Shown here in pieces: positions 1 through 9,246 of a DNA stretch of 64,000 nt. Below the pieces are notes generated by a model. The model saw only the letters and a program-made list of their open reading frames with translations, was not told the DNA's origin and searched no databases. Each line of letters starts with the position of its first letter. Position 1 is the stretch's first letter. Source of the DNA: Winogradskyella sp. UBA3174 (GTDB lineage: Bacteria > Bacteroidota > Bacteroidia > Flavobacteriales > Flavobacteriaceae); contig NZ_DEXW01000064.1 in the NCBI RefSeq assembly GCF_002364335.1, forward strand, positions 1-64,000. Direction: 5' to 3'. A program made the translations under genes and the position numbers.

Positions 1-1250
1 TTAAAACTTAAACTTTCATTGTCTGTAGTCCCAGCTCTATAACCAACACCAGGGGTTAATACTGCCGTTTCAGTATTAGAATACGTCACATAAGCACCTG
101 TTGTTTTATTAAAAGGACCGAATAGAAACAAAGTGTTGGTACCATTACTCACCACATTAGGATTTGCGTTTATAAAAGTATCAAAAGTCTGACCTGTCAC
201 AGGTGGTGTTATCAAGTCGTTACCTGAGGTTGAAGCCGTTGCATTGACATGTCGGTTATAGAGAACCACATCTGTACTTGTACCATCCGTAATGGTTCCA
301 TCTAGAATTAAACTAGAATATTGTGTTGATGTCGATTCTAAAACAACTGAAGATGTCATCAAAGTTGCCGCAGCATTTACAGTGACATCTGCACCCTCAC
401 GCACTTTTAAGCTTAGCATTGAAACATTAGAAGCTATGGTTACAGATTCGCCTTTCATTACTATAGCATTTCTAATTCCTGTACTTGGTGTTGGCATTTC
501 GTTCCAAGCATCATTTTCATACACCAAATGATTGACGATTTGATTGGCTCCAGCAGTTCCTGGTGAACCTAAATCTGGTGAATCTATGCCTTCTGATTCT
601 TTAGCTATTGTCCATAAGTTGCCATCATTATTGTCTTGAATATTACTCCCAATATACTCCATAGAAGCTCCTACTGGATTTGGCCAAACTGTTCCACCAT
701 CATAAGACGTTATATCTTTTTGGGTATTTTCACCATCTTCTAAAACTAGGACATCTGCAGCATTATTAAGATCTGTATTTGTGTACTGATAATCGACCAC
801 CACATTACCATTACTTGCTAAAACGTTATTAGATGCTAAAACCACAAAATGATCTGCTAGCACAATCACATTACTTGCAATAACATGTGGTGTTGCATCT
901 GCTAAATCATCTTTTATGGTCCAACCTTTTAGGTTAATAGGAAATTTTGTTGGGTTATACACTTCAAAATACTCACCATTAGCATCAGTTACAGCCTCTG
1001 GGTTTTGCATAATCTCGGTGATAATAATATCTATTTTATCTAACCGACTTATAAACCCCTCAGACACGTTGTTATCGCTAACGCTTAACTCTTGCACATT
1101 AACTTCGCCAATTGTAAATAATAGTTTTATATCATCAACTTTTACGTTGTCTCCGCCGCTATCAATACTGCTTTTATAAAGCATTTGGGCTTGGCAAAAA
1201 CTGATAGCCAATATACTCAATATCGCTATCCTTGTTATCTTGTGTTTCAT
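1..1250 (-). CDS. Lamin-tail-domain secreted protein (C-terminus cut by window edge)
   Basis: The ATG lies at 1250 and the frame stays open to base 1, so about 416 residues are visible and the C-terminus is missing. Residues 1-21 form a signal peptide ending AISFCQAQ. Residues about 74-190 match the lamin-tail (LTD) fold: an 'IIITEIMQNP' start, then 'GEYFEVYNPTKFPINLKGW' and a 'HFVVLASN' strand. LTD modules are common in secreted Bacteroidota proteins, often beside a type IX secretion C-terminal signal, which would lie outside the window. The later part is rich in Ser, Thr, Asn and Val, as in repetitive surface proteins. Function is unknown; a cell-surface adhesin or structural role is inference. 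Confidence 0.8.
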   Translation of the reverse strand, partial: MKHKITRIAILSILAISFCQAQMLYKSSIDSGGDNVKVDDIKLLFTIGEVNVQELSVSDNNVSEGFISRLDKIDIIITEIMQNPEAVTDANGEYFEVYNPTKFPINLKGWTIKDDLADATPHVIASNVIVLADHFVVLASNNVLASNGNVVVDYQYTNTDLNNAADVLVLEDGENTQKDITSYDGGTVWPNPVGASMEYIGSNIQDNNDGNLWTIAKESEGIDSPDLGSPGTAGANQIVNHLVYENDAWNEMPTPSTGIRNAIVMKGESVTIASNVSMLSLKVREGADVTVNAAATLMTSSVVLESTSTQYSSLILDGTITDGTSTDVVLYNRHVNATASTSGNDLITPPVTGQTFDTFINANPNVVSNGTNTLFLFGPFNKTTGAYVTYSNTETAVLTPGVGYRAGTTDNESLSF

Positions 1251-1743
1251 GCTTTAGGTTATATAAAATTTGTATTTATTTTAAAATTCTAGCGCAATGA
1301 TAAGACCTCAAACTGGCTCATAGTTAAACAATTAGATGATTGTTGTTTTAAAACGATAAATGACAGGCGTCACTGACGAATGGTGTCAATATTAGATAAC
1401 TTGCGATACGCTTTTAGTTAAATCACTTATGATATTAAGACAGTTACTAGACCCTAGTCAAGTAAATCAATTTTTTAGATCTTATTTTTTCAAACAAAAG
1501 CTCGTGCGATAGACATGATTTATAAGTAAAAACCAAAGTTTAACTTTTAATAGTATGAAGGGACAACACATTCAAAATGAGATTAAAAGTCTAATAATTA
1601 TTGATATTTCTTCTATCAATTTAAGCTGCCAGTATAACGTCCAACAATATTAATGTTGAACCCAAATCCCATGAGCTATTTTTTAAAGATTATTAATGAG
1701 GTTTCTAAGAGACACTGTGTTCTTTAGTTTTATTCAGGGGACA
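1251..1743. other. Gene-free spacer, 493 bp
   Basis: No convincing ORF, RNA gene or strong hairpin is visible. A short imperfect inverted repeat (TGACA ... TGTCA) sits near 1361-1388. No TAnnTTTG promoter was found immediately upstream of the minus-strand gene at 1250. Confidence 0.5.
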
Positions 1744-3438
1744 TTAATAATCCGAACGAATCAACGATAAGGTTCTATGCTCAAGTGTAGCCTCTCCTGT
1801 GTTAACGCTCCATCGTGCTTCAATAGACTCCCCTAGGGTCAAAGTAACGGTAGTCTGAAGAGATACTATTCCGCTCTGTAAATTAATTGTTCGTCTAGAG
1901 TTCTCTATCTCCACCCCATTTTGATATATACTGTAAGTACTAGTGCTTGGACCACTTGTTGTATTCGCAGGATATTGAACTCCGATATGTGTACCAAAAA
2001 TTGTCAAAGCTCCAAATGAAGTACCCACATCTCCGGTGATTGTAGCAGTTGCTACATCTGAAACCGCTCCATTAGAGCTCCACATTGCAAATGTGGAAAG
2101 CTCTCCTAAATCAACAGGAGAAAGGCCCGTTGGAACGTCAAGAACTACTCCCGCTCCTAAGGTTATCGCTCCTAACTTTGTAAATAATCTTCCTACCAAG
2201 TCTGTCCCGGCACCCAATGATACTGCCCCAGCAGAAGTGCCACCACCAAGCATGGTCCCTTTCATTGTTGTACCAGCGCCTGTAGACATTGCCGCATTAG
2301 AAAGCCAAAATATATTTTCAGCTTTTGCATTTCCTGTCAATACCACAACTGCTCCTACTCCTGTAGTAAATGCACCGCTACCTCTAATAATAAATACAGA
2401 ATTTGGGTCTCCTTCCCCATCCAGTGTAAGTATTCCTGCAATTGATGGGGCTCCAACTACGTCATAGACACCAGAAGTCAATGTCTCACCACTACCAAAA
2501 GTCAGTCCATGGTTTACTCCACCTGGATATAACATTAATTCGTCATATAAACGTGCCGCCTCAGTAGTACCTTGCTCCGAACTGAACCCTTGGCTGCTGG
2601 TCAACATGGCATTAAAGAAAACGATGTAACTGCCAGAAGAAGGTGATATCGTCATGTCTGGAATCAACAAATCACTAGTAGATGACGTAACAATACTGCC
2701 CCCTCCACTAACAGAATAAGTCATGGGCTCTTCTGGGCCTTTAATACCTATCCAAATTGGCATCGACGAAGTCCCAGTATTTAATTGACCGTCATTCAAT
2801 GTCGTATTGTAAATCATCAAACCTGTCGCTGGTTCTGTAATATCATCTCTTTGTGATGTCGATAATCGTGGCATCAAAAACCCTTTACTTTCGGAAAAAA
2901 TATCTACAATTGAAGAAGGCTCGGGTACTGTGGTACCAATACCTATGTTAGTACCGTCATCAAATATTTGTGAATCCCCAACACTACTCGTACTATCGAA
3001 TTTAGCAATATAGTTAGCTGTACCACCAACGCTCTCTGTCTTCTTAGAGTGTAAGGCATAAGGCACCGTCTTAAAACCTGTTGTACCCATATCTATAAGA
3101 CCTAATCCTGTATTCATTTGAGTATTAAGAAAATGATCATCACTTCCCCAATCGATATTAGCAAATACACCACTATCTGGTATACCTTCTCCAATATTAA
3201 TAATAATGATACCATTGGCATCGGTCGTTGGTGTTTGCGTTTCTTGATAGACATTAGTTACACTACTTAAAATAGTAAACTGAACTGTAACTTGCCTATT
3301 GGCAACAACCGCATTATTAGCGTCCTTTATTAAAGCCTTGTAATTGATACCTTGTTGAGCAAAGACGGCTACTGTAAACAACATTAGTACACTAGTAATA
3401 GTCATTCTCGTTGATATTGTTTTTATGACGCTTCTCAT
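1744..3438 (-). CDS. Surface protein with ice-binding-like (DUF3494) domain inside a jelly-roll-like domain
   Basis: A 564-residue secreted protein. Residues 1-27 are a signal peptide ending VAVFAQ. Residues 28-135 resemble the N-terminal region of flavobacterial tail-fibre-like surface proteins ('GINYKALIKDANN ... TVPYALHSKKTE'). Residues 240-282 and about 501-561 look like the two halves of one C1q/TNF-like beta jelly roll ('GSYIVFFNAML' and 'YSIYQNGVEIENSRRT ... IEARWSV'). Between them lies a DUF3494 ice-binding-like domain: 'GVYDVVGAPSIAGILTLDGEGDPNSVFII', 'VLTGNAKAENIFWLSNAA', 'GRLFTKLGAITLGAG'. The segment that normally starts DUF3494 ('LGELSTFAMWSSNGAV ... TITGDVGTS', residues 444-475) comes last here, which implies circular permutation. 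DUF3494 proteins bind ice in several cold-adapted microbes; ice binding here is not proven. It is transcribed alone. Confidence 0.85.
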   Translation of the reverse strand: MRSVIKTISTRMTITSVLMLFTVAVFAQQGINYKALIKDANNAVVANRQVTVQFTILSSVTNVYQETQTPTTDANGIIIINIGEGIPDSGVFANIDWGSDDHFLNTQMNTGLGLIDMGTTGFKTVPYALHSKKTESVGGTANYIAKFDSTSSVGDSQIFDDGTNIGIGTTVPEPSSIVDIFSESKGFLMPRLSTSQRDDITEPATGLMIYNTTLNDGQLNTGTSSMPIWIGIKGPEEPMTYSVSGGGSIVTSSTSDLLIPDMTISPSSGSYIVFFNAMLTSSQGFSSEQGTTEAARLYDELMLYPGGVNHGLTFGSGETLTSGVYDVVGAPSIAGILTLDGEGDPNSVFIIRGSGAFTTGVGAVVVLTGNAKAENIFWLSNAAMSTGAGTTMKGTMLGGGTSAGAVSLGAGTDLVGRLFTKLGAITLGAGVVLDVPTGLSPVDLGELSTFAMWSSNGAVSDVATATITGDVGTSFGALTIFGTHIGVQYPANTTSGPSTSTYSIYQNGVEIENSRRTINLQSGIVSLQTTVTLTLGESIEARWSVNTGEATLEHRTLSLIRSDY

Positions 3439-3740
3439 AGTTGTGTGCTTTTAAAATTAATTAGTCAAAGTTGGTGTAATAAACCGAAAAAATAAATATT
3501 TTTCGATATAAGACAGTTTGGTATAGTCGAATGATAGAATACATATCCTTCACTTGCAGATAATGAATAATTATATATGTCGTCTGTTCGAGTGAATTTT
3601 AAGCTTTTTTGAGCTTAGAATTTGTATCGAGAACAGGTGCTTTATTAAAAAGTTCGTAATACAATTTTTTATCAAAAATCACTCGAAATGAGATCGCATC
3701 ATATTTAAAATGGGTTTTTTTTTAGTATTAAAATTAGAAT
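3439..3740. other. Spacer with weak hairpin only
   Basis: About 300 bp without a gene. A short inverted repeat TAAGCT/AGCTTA with a T-rich loop sits at 3600-3617 and could be a weak terminator for the decayed regulator gene reading leftward. Nothing else is recognisable. Confidence 0.4.
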
Positions 3741-4364
3741 CTACAGAATGAACTCTAAGTTTTCCTTTGCCCAAATCGTAAGTATACCCTTCTCAGCGGT
3801 AAGGTTGAGCTTGGCTATAATATCAGGGCGTTGCTTCTCAATGGTTCTAGGAGATAACGATAAGAATTCACCAATATCTTTTGAAGATTTATCTTGGCCT
3901 ACCAAGCGGACAATAGTAAGCTCTGATGGTGACAATAATTTCATTTTTTGTAGTTGCGGCGTAACCTCATTCTCTAGCACACTATTAAAATTAGAACTAA
4001 AATAGGCGTTCCTTTACTTACGCTTTGTATGCAATTATGGATTTCTGAAAAGGGCTCATCTTTTATAATATAACCCGAAATATTTAATTTCTTTGCTTTA
4101 TAAATATAGGCTTTTTCTTTGACTGAGGTGAGGATTATAAATTTAGTCTCTACCTGCTGCTCTTTACATTTTTGTATCACTTCAAAACCATAAGCATTGG
4201 CATTTCTTCATCCAAAATACCGATTTCCGGTTTTAATCTAAAGCTTTTACACCATTCTCTGCAGTTGCTAAAACATGTAATTATAGTCTTTTAACTGGTC
4301 TACTAAGCCACTTAATAATAAAAGGATATTCGTCTGCGACAACAAGTATGATTGTGTTAATCAT
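3741..4364 (-). pseudogene. Decayed NarL/FixJ-type response regulator (several frameshifts)
   Basis: Read on the minus strand from the ATG at 4364, conceptual pieces in shifting frames rebuild a response regulator. First come a receiver start (MINTIILVVADEYPF, with the acidic pair), 'NGVKALD' and 'IGILDEEMPM' (phospho-acceptor Asp region). Then comes 'KFIILTSVKEKAY ... GYIIKDEPFSEI' (3974-4180), and last a LuxR-type helix-turn-helix 'LLSPSELTIVRLVGQDKSSKDIGEFLSLSPRTIEK' (3741-3980). At least four indels separate the pieces, for example one lost base between KGTP and the HTH part. The ATG starts one base after the stop codon of the histidine kinase gene, so the two were an operon. The number of lesions argues for genuine decay rather than one sequencing error. 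Confidence 0.85.
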
Positions 4365-4365
4365 T

Positions 4366-6420
4366 TTAAATTGGGATTTGCACCAAAATAGAGGTACCCT
4401 CTTCTGTTTTACTTTTAATAGCAAAACTACCTTTTAACATGCTAACACGTTCTGCCATAGTTTTTAAACCAAGACTATTTTGTATGCTCTTTTCATTAGT
4501 TTCAAAACCAAGTCCATTATCTTTTATTAAGATTTTAATACCATCGCTTTGCTTTAAAATATTTACAACCAGCGTATTTGCTTGTGCATGTTTCAATACA
4601 TTATTCAACGACTCTTGTATAAATCTATAAAAGTTAAGAGATTCAATTTCATTGAAACTAGTGTTAACGTCATCAATATCTAAAGCTACAAAAAGATCTG
4701 TGTTTTTGCCCAAATCTAACAAAAGTTGTTCTATACTCTTTGTTAATCCTAATTTCTCTAATGTTACAGGATATAAGTCTCTAGAAATACTCCGCACTTC
4801 TTCCAGGGCTCGATATGCAATATCTGAGATCTCGTTGTTTCCAGCTTTAAAAGCTTTCATTTTAATAAGTATGATTTGCTGACCAATACCGTCATGAAGA
4901 TCTCTTGCTATTCTGGTGCGCTCATACTCTTGTGTGATAATAAGTTCTTGTGAAAATTCTTGCTGCGTCTGTTCTCTTTTCTTAGCGTTTAAAAAAGAAC
5001 GGTAAACAATGATCCCTCCAAATAAAAGTAACAGACCTAAAGACCCAAAAGTTAGTAACTGATTTTGATTTCTATTCTTAAGGTTCAATACATTATTCTC
5101 AAGATTCAATACGCTAATATTAGCCTTTTGGTTTTCTATCTCAAAATCTCGTTTTTCTGTTTCATAGAGGGTTTGGTAATAAGCCAAAGATTTTACATTT
5201 TGAATATTTGAAAGGGAATCTTTGAGGGTATAATGATTCAGAAGATGTTTTTTATAATTGATATCATCTCCACTTGCTTTGTATGCTTCTGCTAAAAATT
5301 CTTCCGATGCAACAATATCACCAAGATGCGTTTTTTTATTCTGTTGCAATGATAAAAACTCAGCACTATATTTTATGGCATTTTTATAGTCGCCTTTCGT
5401 AAAGTACAATATCCGTTTTGCTTTTACGATTTGTTGTTTCAGATCTTCACTTTCATCCTTTACATATAGGGCATTAAGGTCTTCAAAATACTTTTCAGCT
5501 TCAGTTATACTGTCGTTTTTACAATAGGCACTAATTAGTTGTGCTAAAATTTTAGGCTTAATTAAAAACGCATTACTTGTTTTACTATTCGCCAAAAAGG
5601 CTGCTTTAACATTAACGAGTTGCTCTTTAAAATCCCCTGTTCTTTTATGGTCTTCAGCCGCATTATAGTATAGATTTGTTAGCGCTCTATATCTATTGGT
5701 CTTTCCTATCAATAAAATAGATTCTTTGCGCTCTTTTTCGGCCTCAATATAAAACGCATTTCTACTATATAGTACAGCCAATGCATTTTTAGCCCCAAGC
5801 ATATTAGTGGTATCCTTTAGTTTTGTAAATATGGTTGCCGCCTCTTTTAAACTTTGAGATGCTTCTGCAAACTTGCCGATCTCAGATTCATTATAACCCG
5901 TATACATCGTTGCCCAGCCAAGCAATTGCTCATCTTTTACTTTTGCGGCATACGTTTTAGTAAGTGCATAATACTCAAAAGAAGTATCAATGTCTCCTGT
6001 ATAGTAATAGCTATCAGCAGCATTTAAATACATACGACCTATGGCACCAAAATCTGTTCCTTTATTTAATTTTTCACCGTATGTTTTAAATAACTTTAGA
6101 CCTTCCTTGGGCTTGCCTAAAAAGTTATTTTGAAAACCTATTAAATCCGCGACTTTTTTAGCCGCAAAGTTTAAAGAATCTAAATCAATAGCTAAATCAA
6201 TAGTTTGACGAAGTGCAGCATCGTACTCTAATTTTGGGTTGCGATAGGTAATTTTTGTTAAACTATCTAACCAAGTAAGGCGTTCACCTTTATCAGTTTG
6301 TTGAATTTTTGAGTTAAAAAAATCGATTTTAGATTGCAGCGCTATGTCTTGATCTTGAGCAGATAATTGAACTCCGAAGCACAGAGTAATAAGGAAAATG
6401 ATACGTTTCATAACAACCAT
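4366..6420 (-). CDS. TPR-containing sensor histidine kinase (HisKA_3/NarX type), partner regulator decayed
   Basis: A membrane histidine kinase of 684 residues (681 if Met4 at 6411 is the start, which gives a better signal peptide: MKRIIFLITLCF...LSAQ). Residues about 60-430 are TPR-like helical repeats predicted to be periplasmic. A transmembrane helix lies at about 455-475, followed by a short coiled coil. The phospho-acceptor His509 is in the 'ERTRIARDLHDGIGQQ' box of the HisKA_3 family, and the ATPase domain shows 'ESLNNVLKHA' (N box), 'DNGLGF' (G1) and 'GLKTMAERV'. Kinases of this class normally phosphorylate NarL/FixJ regulators; the downstream gene is such a regulator but is broken. 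The kinase is either orphaned or works with a regulator elsewhere. Confidence 0.93.
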   Translation of the reverse strand: MVVMKRIIFLITLCFGVQLSAQDQDIALQSKIDFFNSKIQQTDKGERLTWLDSLTKITYRNPKLEYDAALRQTIDLAIDLDSLNFAAKKVADLIGFQNNFLGKPKEGLKLFKTYGEKLNKGTDFGAIGRMYLNAADSYYYTGDIDTSFEYYALTKTYAAKVKDEQLLGWATMYTGYNESEIGKFAEASQSLKEAATIFTKLKDTTNMLGAKNALAVLYSRNAFYIEAEKERKESILLIGKTNRYRALTNLYYNAAEDHKRTGDFKEQLVNVKAAFLANSKTSNAFLIKPKILAQLISAYCKNDSITEAEKYFEDLNALYVKDESEDLKQQIVKAKRILYFTKGDYKNAIKYSAEFLSLQQNKKTHLGDIVASEEFLAEAYKASGDDINYKKHLLNHYTLKDSLSNIQNVKSLAYYQTLYETEKRDFEIENQKANISVLNLENNVLNLKNRNQNQLLTFGSLGLLLLFGGIIVYRSFLNAKKREQTQQEFSQELIITQEYERTRIARDLHDGIGQQIILIKMKAFKAGNNEISDIAYRALEEVRSISRDLYPVTLEKLGLTKSIEQLLLDLGKNTDLFVALDIDDVNTSFNEIESLNFYRFIQESLNNVLKHAQANTLVVNILKQSDGIKILIKDNGLGFETNEKSIQNSLGLKTMAERVSMLKGSFAIKSKTEEGTSILVQIPI

Positions 6421-6513
6421 ACAATTTTTAAATATAACATTTTTTTGTATGAATTATCGCTAATATAGAATGCTCGAAAGCCTAGATGAAACAACTATTT
6501 GACTACAAGAGAC

Positions 6514-7155
6514 TTAGGGGATGTTTAAATATTTATGCGTCTGCAGAGACACTTTCCATTTTGGGTTTGCCATCACATAATCTACAATTTGAGGTACCAT
6601 TTTATCACGCTTACTCCACTCGGGCTGTAGGTATAAAATACAATCTTTATTTACTTTTTTAGCTTGCTCTTCAGCAAACTTGAAGTCGTCTTTATTGTAG
6701 ATAATGCATTTCAACTCGTGTGCTTTTTCATAGACTTTTTCGGTTGGTAATTTCATCTTCTTTGGTGAGAGACAAATCCAATCCCAAGTTCCAGATAATT
6801 TATAAGCACCAGAAGTTTCTATATGAGTTTGTAATCCTTTAGATTTTAATTGCGTAGTTAATGGTCCCATATCCCACATTAAGGGCTCGCCACCTGTAAC
6901 GACTATAGTATTACTATACTTTACAGCATTATCAACAATCTTTTCGGTTTCTGTAGGCGGATGTAATTCTGCTAACCAACTTTCTTTAACGTCACACCAA
7001 TGGCAACCTACATCACAGCCACCAATACGAACAAAATATGCTGCTGTTCCTTTATGAAAGCCTTCACCTTGTATCGTATAAAACTCTTCCATTAAAGGTA
7101 GTAATAACCCTTTATCTATTAGCTCTTGTCGTTCTCTTCTAGTCATAGTCGGCAA
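6514..7155 (-). CDS. queE: 7-carboxy-7-deazaguanine synthase (radical SAM)
   Basis: QueE converts 6-carboxy-tetrahydropterin to 7-carboxy-7-deazaguanine, the ring-contraction step of queuosine/preQ0 synthesis. It is a cytosolic radical-SAM enzyme. The sequence shows 'EEFYTIQGEGFHKG' followed by the cluster-binding C47-x3-C51-x2-C54 in 'GGCDVGCHWCDVKESW', and the conserved 'VVTGGEPL' strand that contacts SAM. The length (213 residues) fits the family. Met4 at 7146 is an alternative start. No other queuosine gene is next to it. Confidence 0.95.
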   Translation of the reverse strand: MPTMTRRERQELIDKGLLLPLMEEFYTIQGEGFHKGTAAYFVRIGGCDVGCHWCDVKESWLAELHPPTETEKIVDNAVKYSNTIVVTGGEPLMWDMGPLTTQLKSKGLQTHIETSGAYKLSGTWDWICLSPKKMKLPTEKVYEKAHELKCIIYNKDDFKFAEEQAKKVNKDCILYLQPEWSKRDKMVPQIVDYVMANPKWKVSLQTHKYLNIP

Positions 7156-7184
7156 AGATAGTTTTTAATGTTTGAAATTTGAAG

Positions 7185-7631
7185 TTATTTTGCTGCGATA
7201 ACATCGATCTCAATATTGGCACCACCAGCCAAACCAGATGCAGCAAACGTAGTACGTGCTGGTTTCTTTATAAAATAAGTACTGTAAACTGAATTAAAAG
7301 CTTTAAAATCATTTATGTCTTTTAATATTACTGTACATTTTATCACGTTATCTAAAGATAAATTGTGGTGCTCTAAAACAGCTTTTATATTTTCTATAAC
7401 TTGTTTGGTTTCGTTAGTTATACCTCCAGGCACTAATTTACCTGATTTGTGATCTTTACCTATTTGACCTGTTAAGAACAGCAAATTATCTATTTCTACA
7501 ACGTCACTAAAAGGTACATTTACACGACTAGATTCGTGAGATTCATGAAATATTATCACTGATTCTGAATTTTCACAAGATTGAAAACTAACCATAACTA
7601 ACACGCATAAAAATAAAAGTTTTGACTTCAT
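7185..7631 (-). CDS. RidA-family (YjgF/Rid) lipoprotein
   Basis: The body of this 148-residue protein is a Rid-family fold, with 'FLTGQIGKDHKSGKLVPGG', 'IENIKAVLEHHNLSLDNVIKCTVIL', and the 'KPARTTFAASGLAGGANIEIDVIA' end that carries the conserved Arg126 used by RidA to bind the carboxylate of imine substrates. Unusually it starts with a lipoprotein-type signal (MKSKLLFLCVLVMVSFQSC, Cys19), so it should be exported and lipidated. Classical RidA is cytosolic and hydrolyses reactive 2-imino acids; some Rid homologues have other roles, so the activity here is uncertain. It ends 29 bp before queE starts and may share its transcript. Confidence 0.88.
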   Translation of the reverse strand: MKSKLLFLCVLVMVSFQSCENSESVIIFHESHESSRVNVPFSDVVEIDNLLFLTGQIGKDHKSGKLVPGGITNETKQVIENIKAVLEHHNLSLDNVIKCTVILKDINDFKAFNSVYSTYFIKKPARTTFAASGLAGGANIEIDVIAAK

Positions 7632-7692
7632 TCCATTAGGTTTTAAACTTGATTAAAATTACATTATTTTTATCCAAATTTTCTGACTGACT

Positions 7693-9228
7693 ATGAATAC
7701 TGACACATTCCTAAAGGATATTGCTGAAGGGAACACATTTAAAGGTGATTATATCACATTAGGATCTGCAATGCTAGATGGAGAAACCATGACCAATGCT
7801 TATGTAAATGTACCTCTAAAAACAATGAACCGACACGGTTTAATTGCAGGAGCTACAGGAACTGGTAAAACTAAAACACTTCAGGTCTTAGCAGAAAATC
7901 TTTCAGAAAAAGGCATACCCGTTTTATTAATGGATATAAAAGGCGATTTAAGTGGCTTGGCTAAACCAAGTCCAGGACACCCAAAAATTGATGAACGCCA
8001 TGAAAAAATAGGACTCCCTTTTAAAGCTAGAGGATTTCCTGTAGAAGTAATGACTTTATCTGAACAAGGTGGAGTACGTCTTAGAGCGACAATTAGCGAG
8101 TTTGGACCGGTTTTAATTTCGAGAATATTAAATGTTACGGAAACCCAAGCAGGTATTATTTCTGTGATTTTTAAATATTGTGATGACAATAAATTGCCTT
8201 TGCTAGATATAAAAGATTTCAAAAAAATTCTTCAATTCGCAACCAATGAAGGCAAAAAAGAATTTGAAGACGAATATGGTCGCATATCAACAGCATCGAC
8301 AGGAGCAATACTTAGAAAACTAGTTGAACTTGAGCAACAAGGTGGAGATGTGTTTTTTGGAGAAACCTCTTTTGATACTCAAGATTTATTAAGAATAGAC
8401 GAAAATGGCCTTGGCTATATCAACATTATAAGATTAACTGACATCCAAGATAAGCCAAAATTATTTTCAACATTTATGTTGAGCTTACTTGCTGAAATTT
8501 ACTCCACCTTCCCTGAACAAGGTGATAGTGGTCGACCAGAACTTATTATGTTTATTGATGAAGCACACCTCATTTTTAACGAAGCTTCTGATGCACTTTT
8601 AAACCAAATTGAAAGCATTGTTAAACTTATTCGTAGTAAAGGAGTTGGCCTCTATTTTGTTACACAGAACCCAACCGATGTCCCTGAAGCAGTTTTGGGT
8701 CAATTAGGGCTTAAAGTTCAGCATGCATTGCGTGCTTTTACAGCCAAAGACCGAAAGGCCATAAAACTGACGGCTCAAAATTATCCAGATAGCGATTATT
8801 ATGATACTGCCGAGATGCTAACATCTTTAGGTATTGGAGAGGCTTTGGTTTCTGCTCTAGATGAAAAAGGTAAACCAACTCCATTAGCTGCAACCATGAT
8901 CCGAGCACCTATGAGTCGTATGAATATTTTAACCGAATCAGAATTAGGAAGTTTATTAGCTCAATCTCAACTTGCGAAAAAATATAATAAAGATATTGAT
9001 AGGGAAAGTGCTTACGAAATGCTTAATGAAAAAATTAAACAAGCCGAAGCAGACGAAGCTAAAGAGAAAGCGAAAGAAGAAAAAGAAGCTTTAAAACGAG
9101 CTGAAAGTAAAAGAAAAACATCGACAACGAGAAGACGAAGAACAAGACAGAACCCTATTGTAAAAGTACTAACAAGTGCTACTGTAATAAGAAGTGTATT
9201 GGGTATATTAACCAAACTGCTTAAATAA
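7693..9228 (+). CDS. HerA-like P-loop ATPase (DUF853/YjgR family)
   Basis: A 511-residue cytosolic ATPase. It carries Walker A 'GATGTGKT' at residues 53-60, 'LLMDIKGDLSGL' at 78-89 and Walker B 'LIMFIDEAH' at 284-292, followed by the 'SKGVGLYFVTQNPTD' sensor region. The C-terminus is a charged Lys/Glu/Ala segment (about 440-480) and then an Arg/Lys-rich tail. Family members resemble the C-terminal part of the HerA DNA translocase, but their role is not established. The gene stands apart from any nurA or other partner, so a defence or repair function cannot be claimed from context. Confidence 0.9.
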   Translation: MNTDTFLKDIAEGNTFKGDYITLGSAMLDGETMTNAYVNVPLKTMNRHGLIAGATGTGKTKTLQVLAENLSEKGIPVLLMDIKGDLSGLAKPSPGHPKIDERHEKIGLPFKARGFPVEVMTLSEQGGVRLRATISEFGPVLISRILNVTETQAGIISVIFKYCDDNKLPLLDIKDFKKILQFATNEGKKEFEDEYGRISTASTGAILRKLVELEQQGGDVFFGETSFDTQDLLRIDENGLGYINIIRLTDIQDKPKLFSTFMLSLLAEIYSTFPEQGDSGRPELIMFIDEAHLIFNEASDALLNQIESIVKLIRSKGVGLYFVTQNPTDVPEAVLGQLGLKVQHALRAFTAKDRKAIKLTAQNYPDSDYYDTAEMLTSLGIGEALVSALDEKGKPTPLAATMIRAPMSRMNILTESELGSLLAQSQLAKKYNKDIDRESAYEMLNEKIKQAEADEAKEKAKEEKEALKRAESKRKTSTTRRRRTRQNPIVKVLTSATVIRSVLGILTKLLK

Positions 9229-9246
9229 TCTACAACAAAATCTATT

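Noticed and set aside
1361..1388. Short inverted repeat TGACA...TGTCA as an operator or attachment site
   Set aside because: The arms are only five bases and not placed at any promoter; expected by chance in 500 bp.
2036..2467. A 143-residue plus-strand frame rich in Pro, Ala and Ser
   Set aside because: It is the antisense of the DUF3494 region; its composition is explained by the Gly/Thr-rich coding strand, and it has no signal or domain of its own.
7693..9228. HerA-like ATPase as part of a HerA-based anti-phage system
   Set aside because: No Sir2, DUF4297, nuclease or other partner is adjacent, and the DUF853 type is a widespread stand-alone gene.
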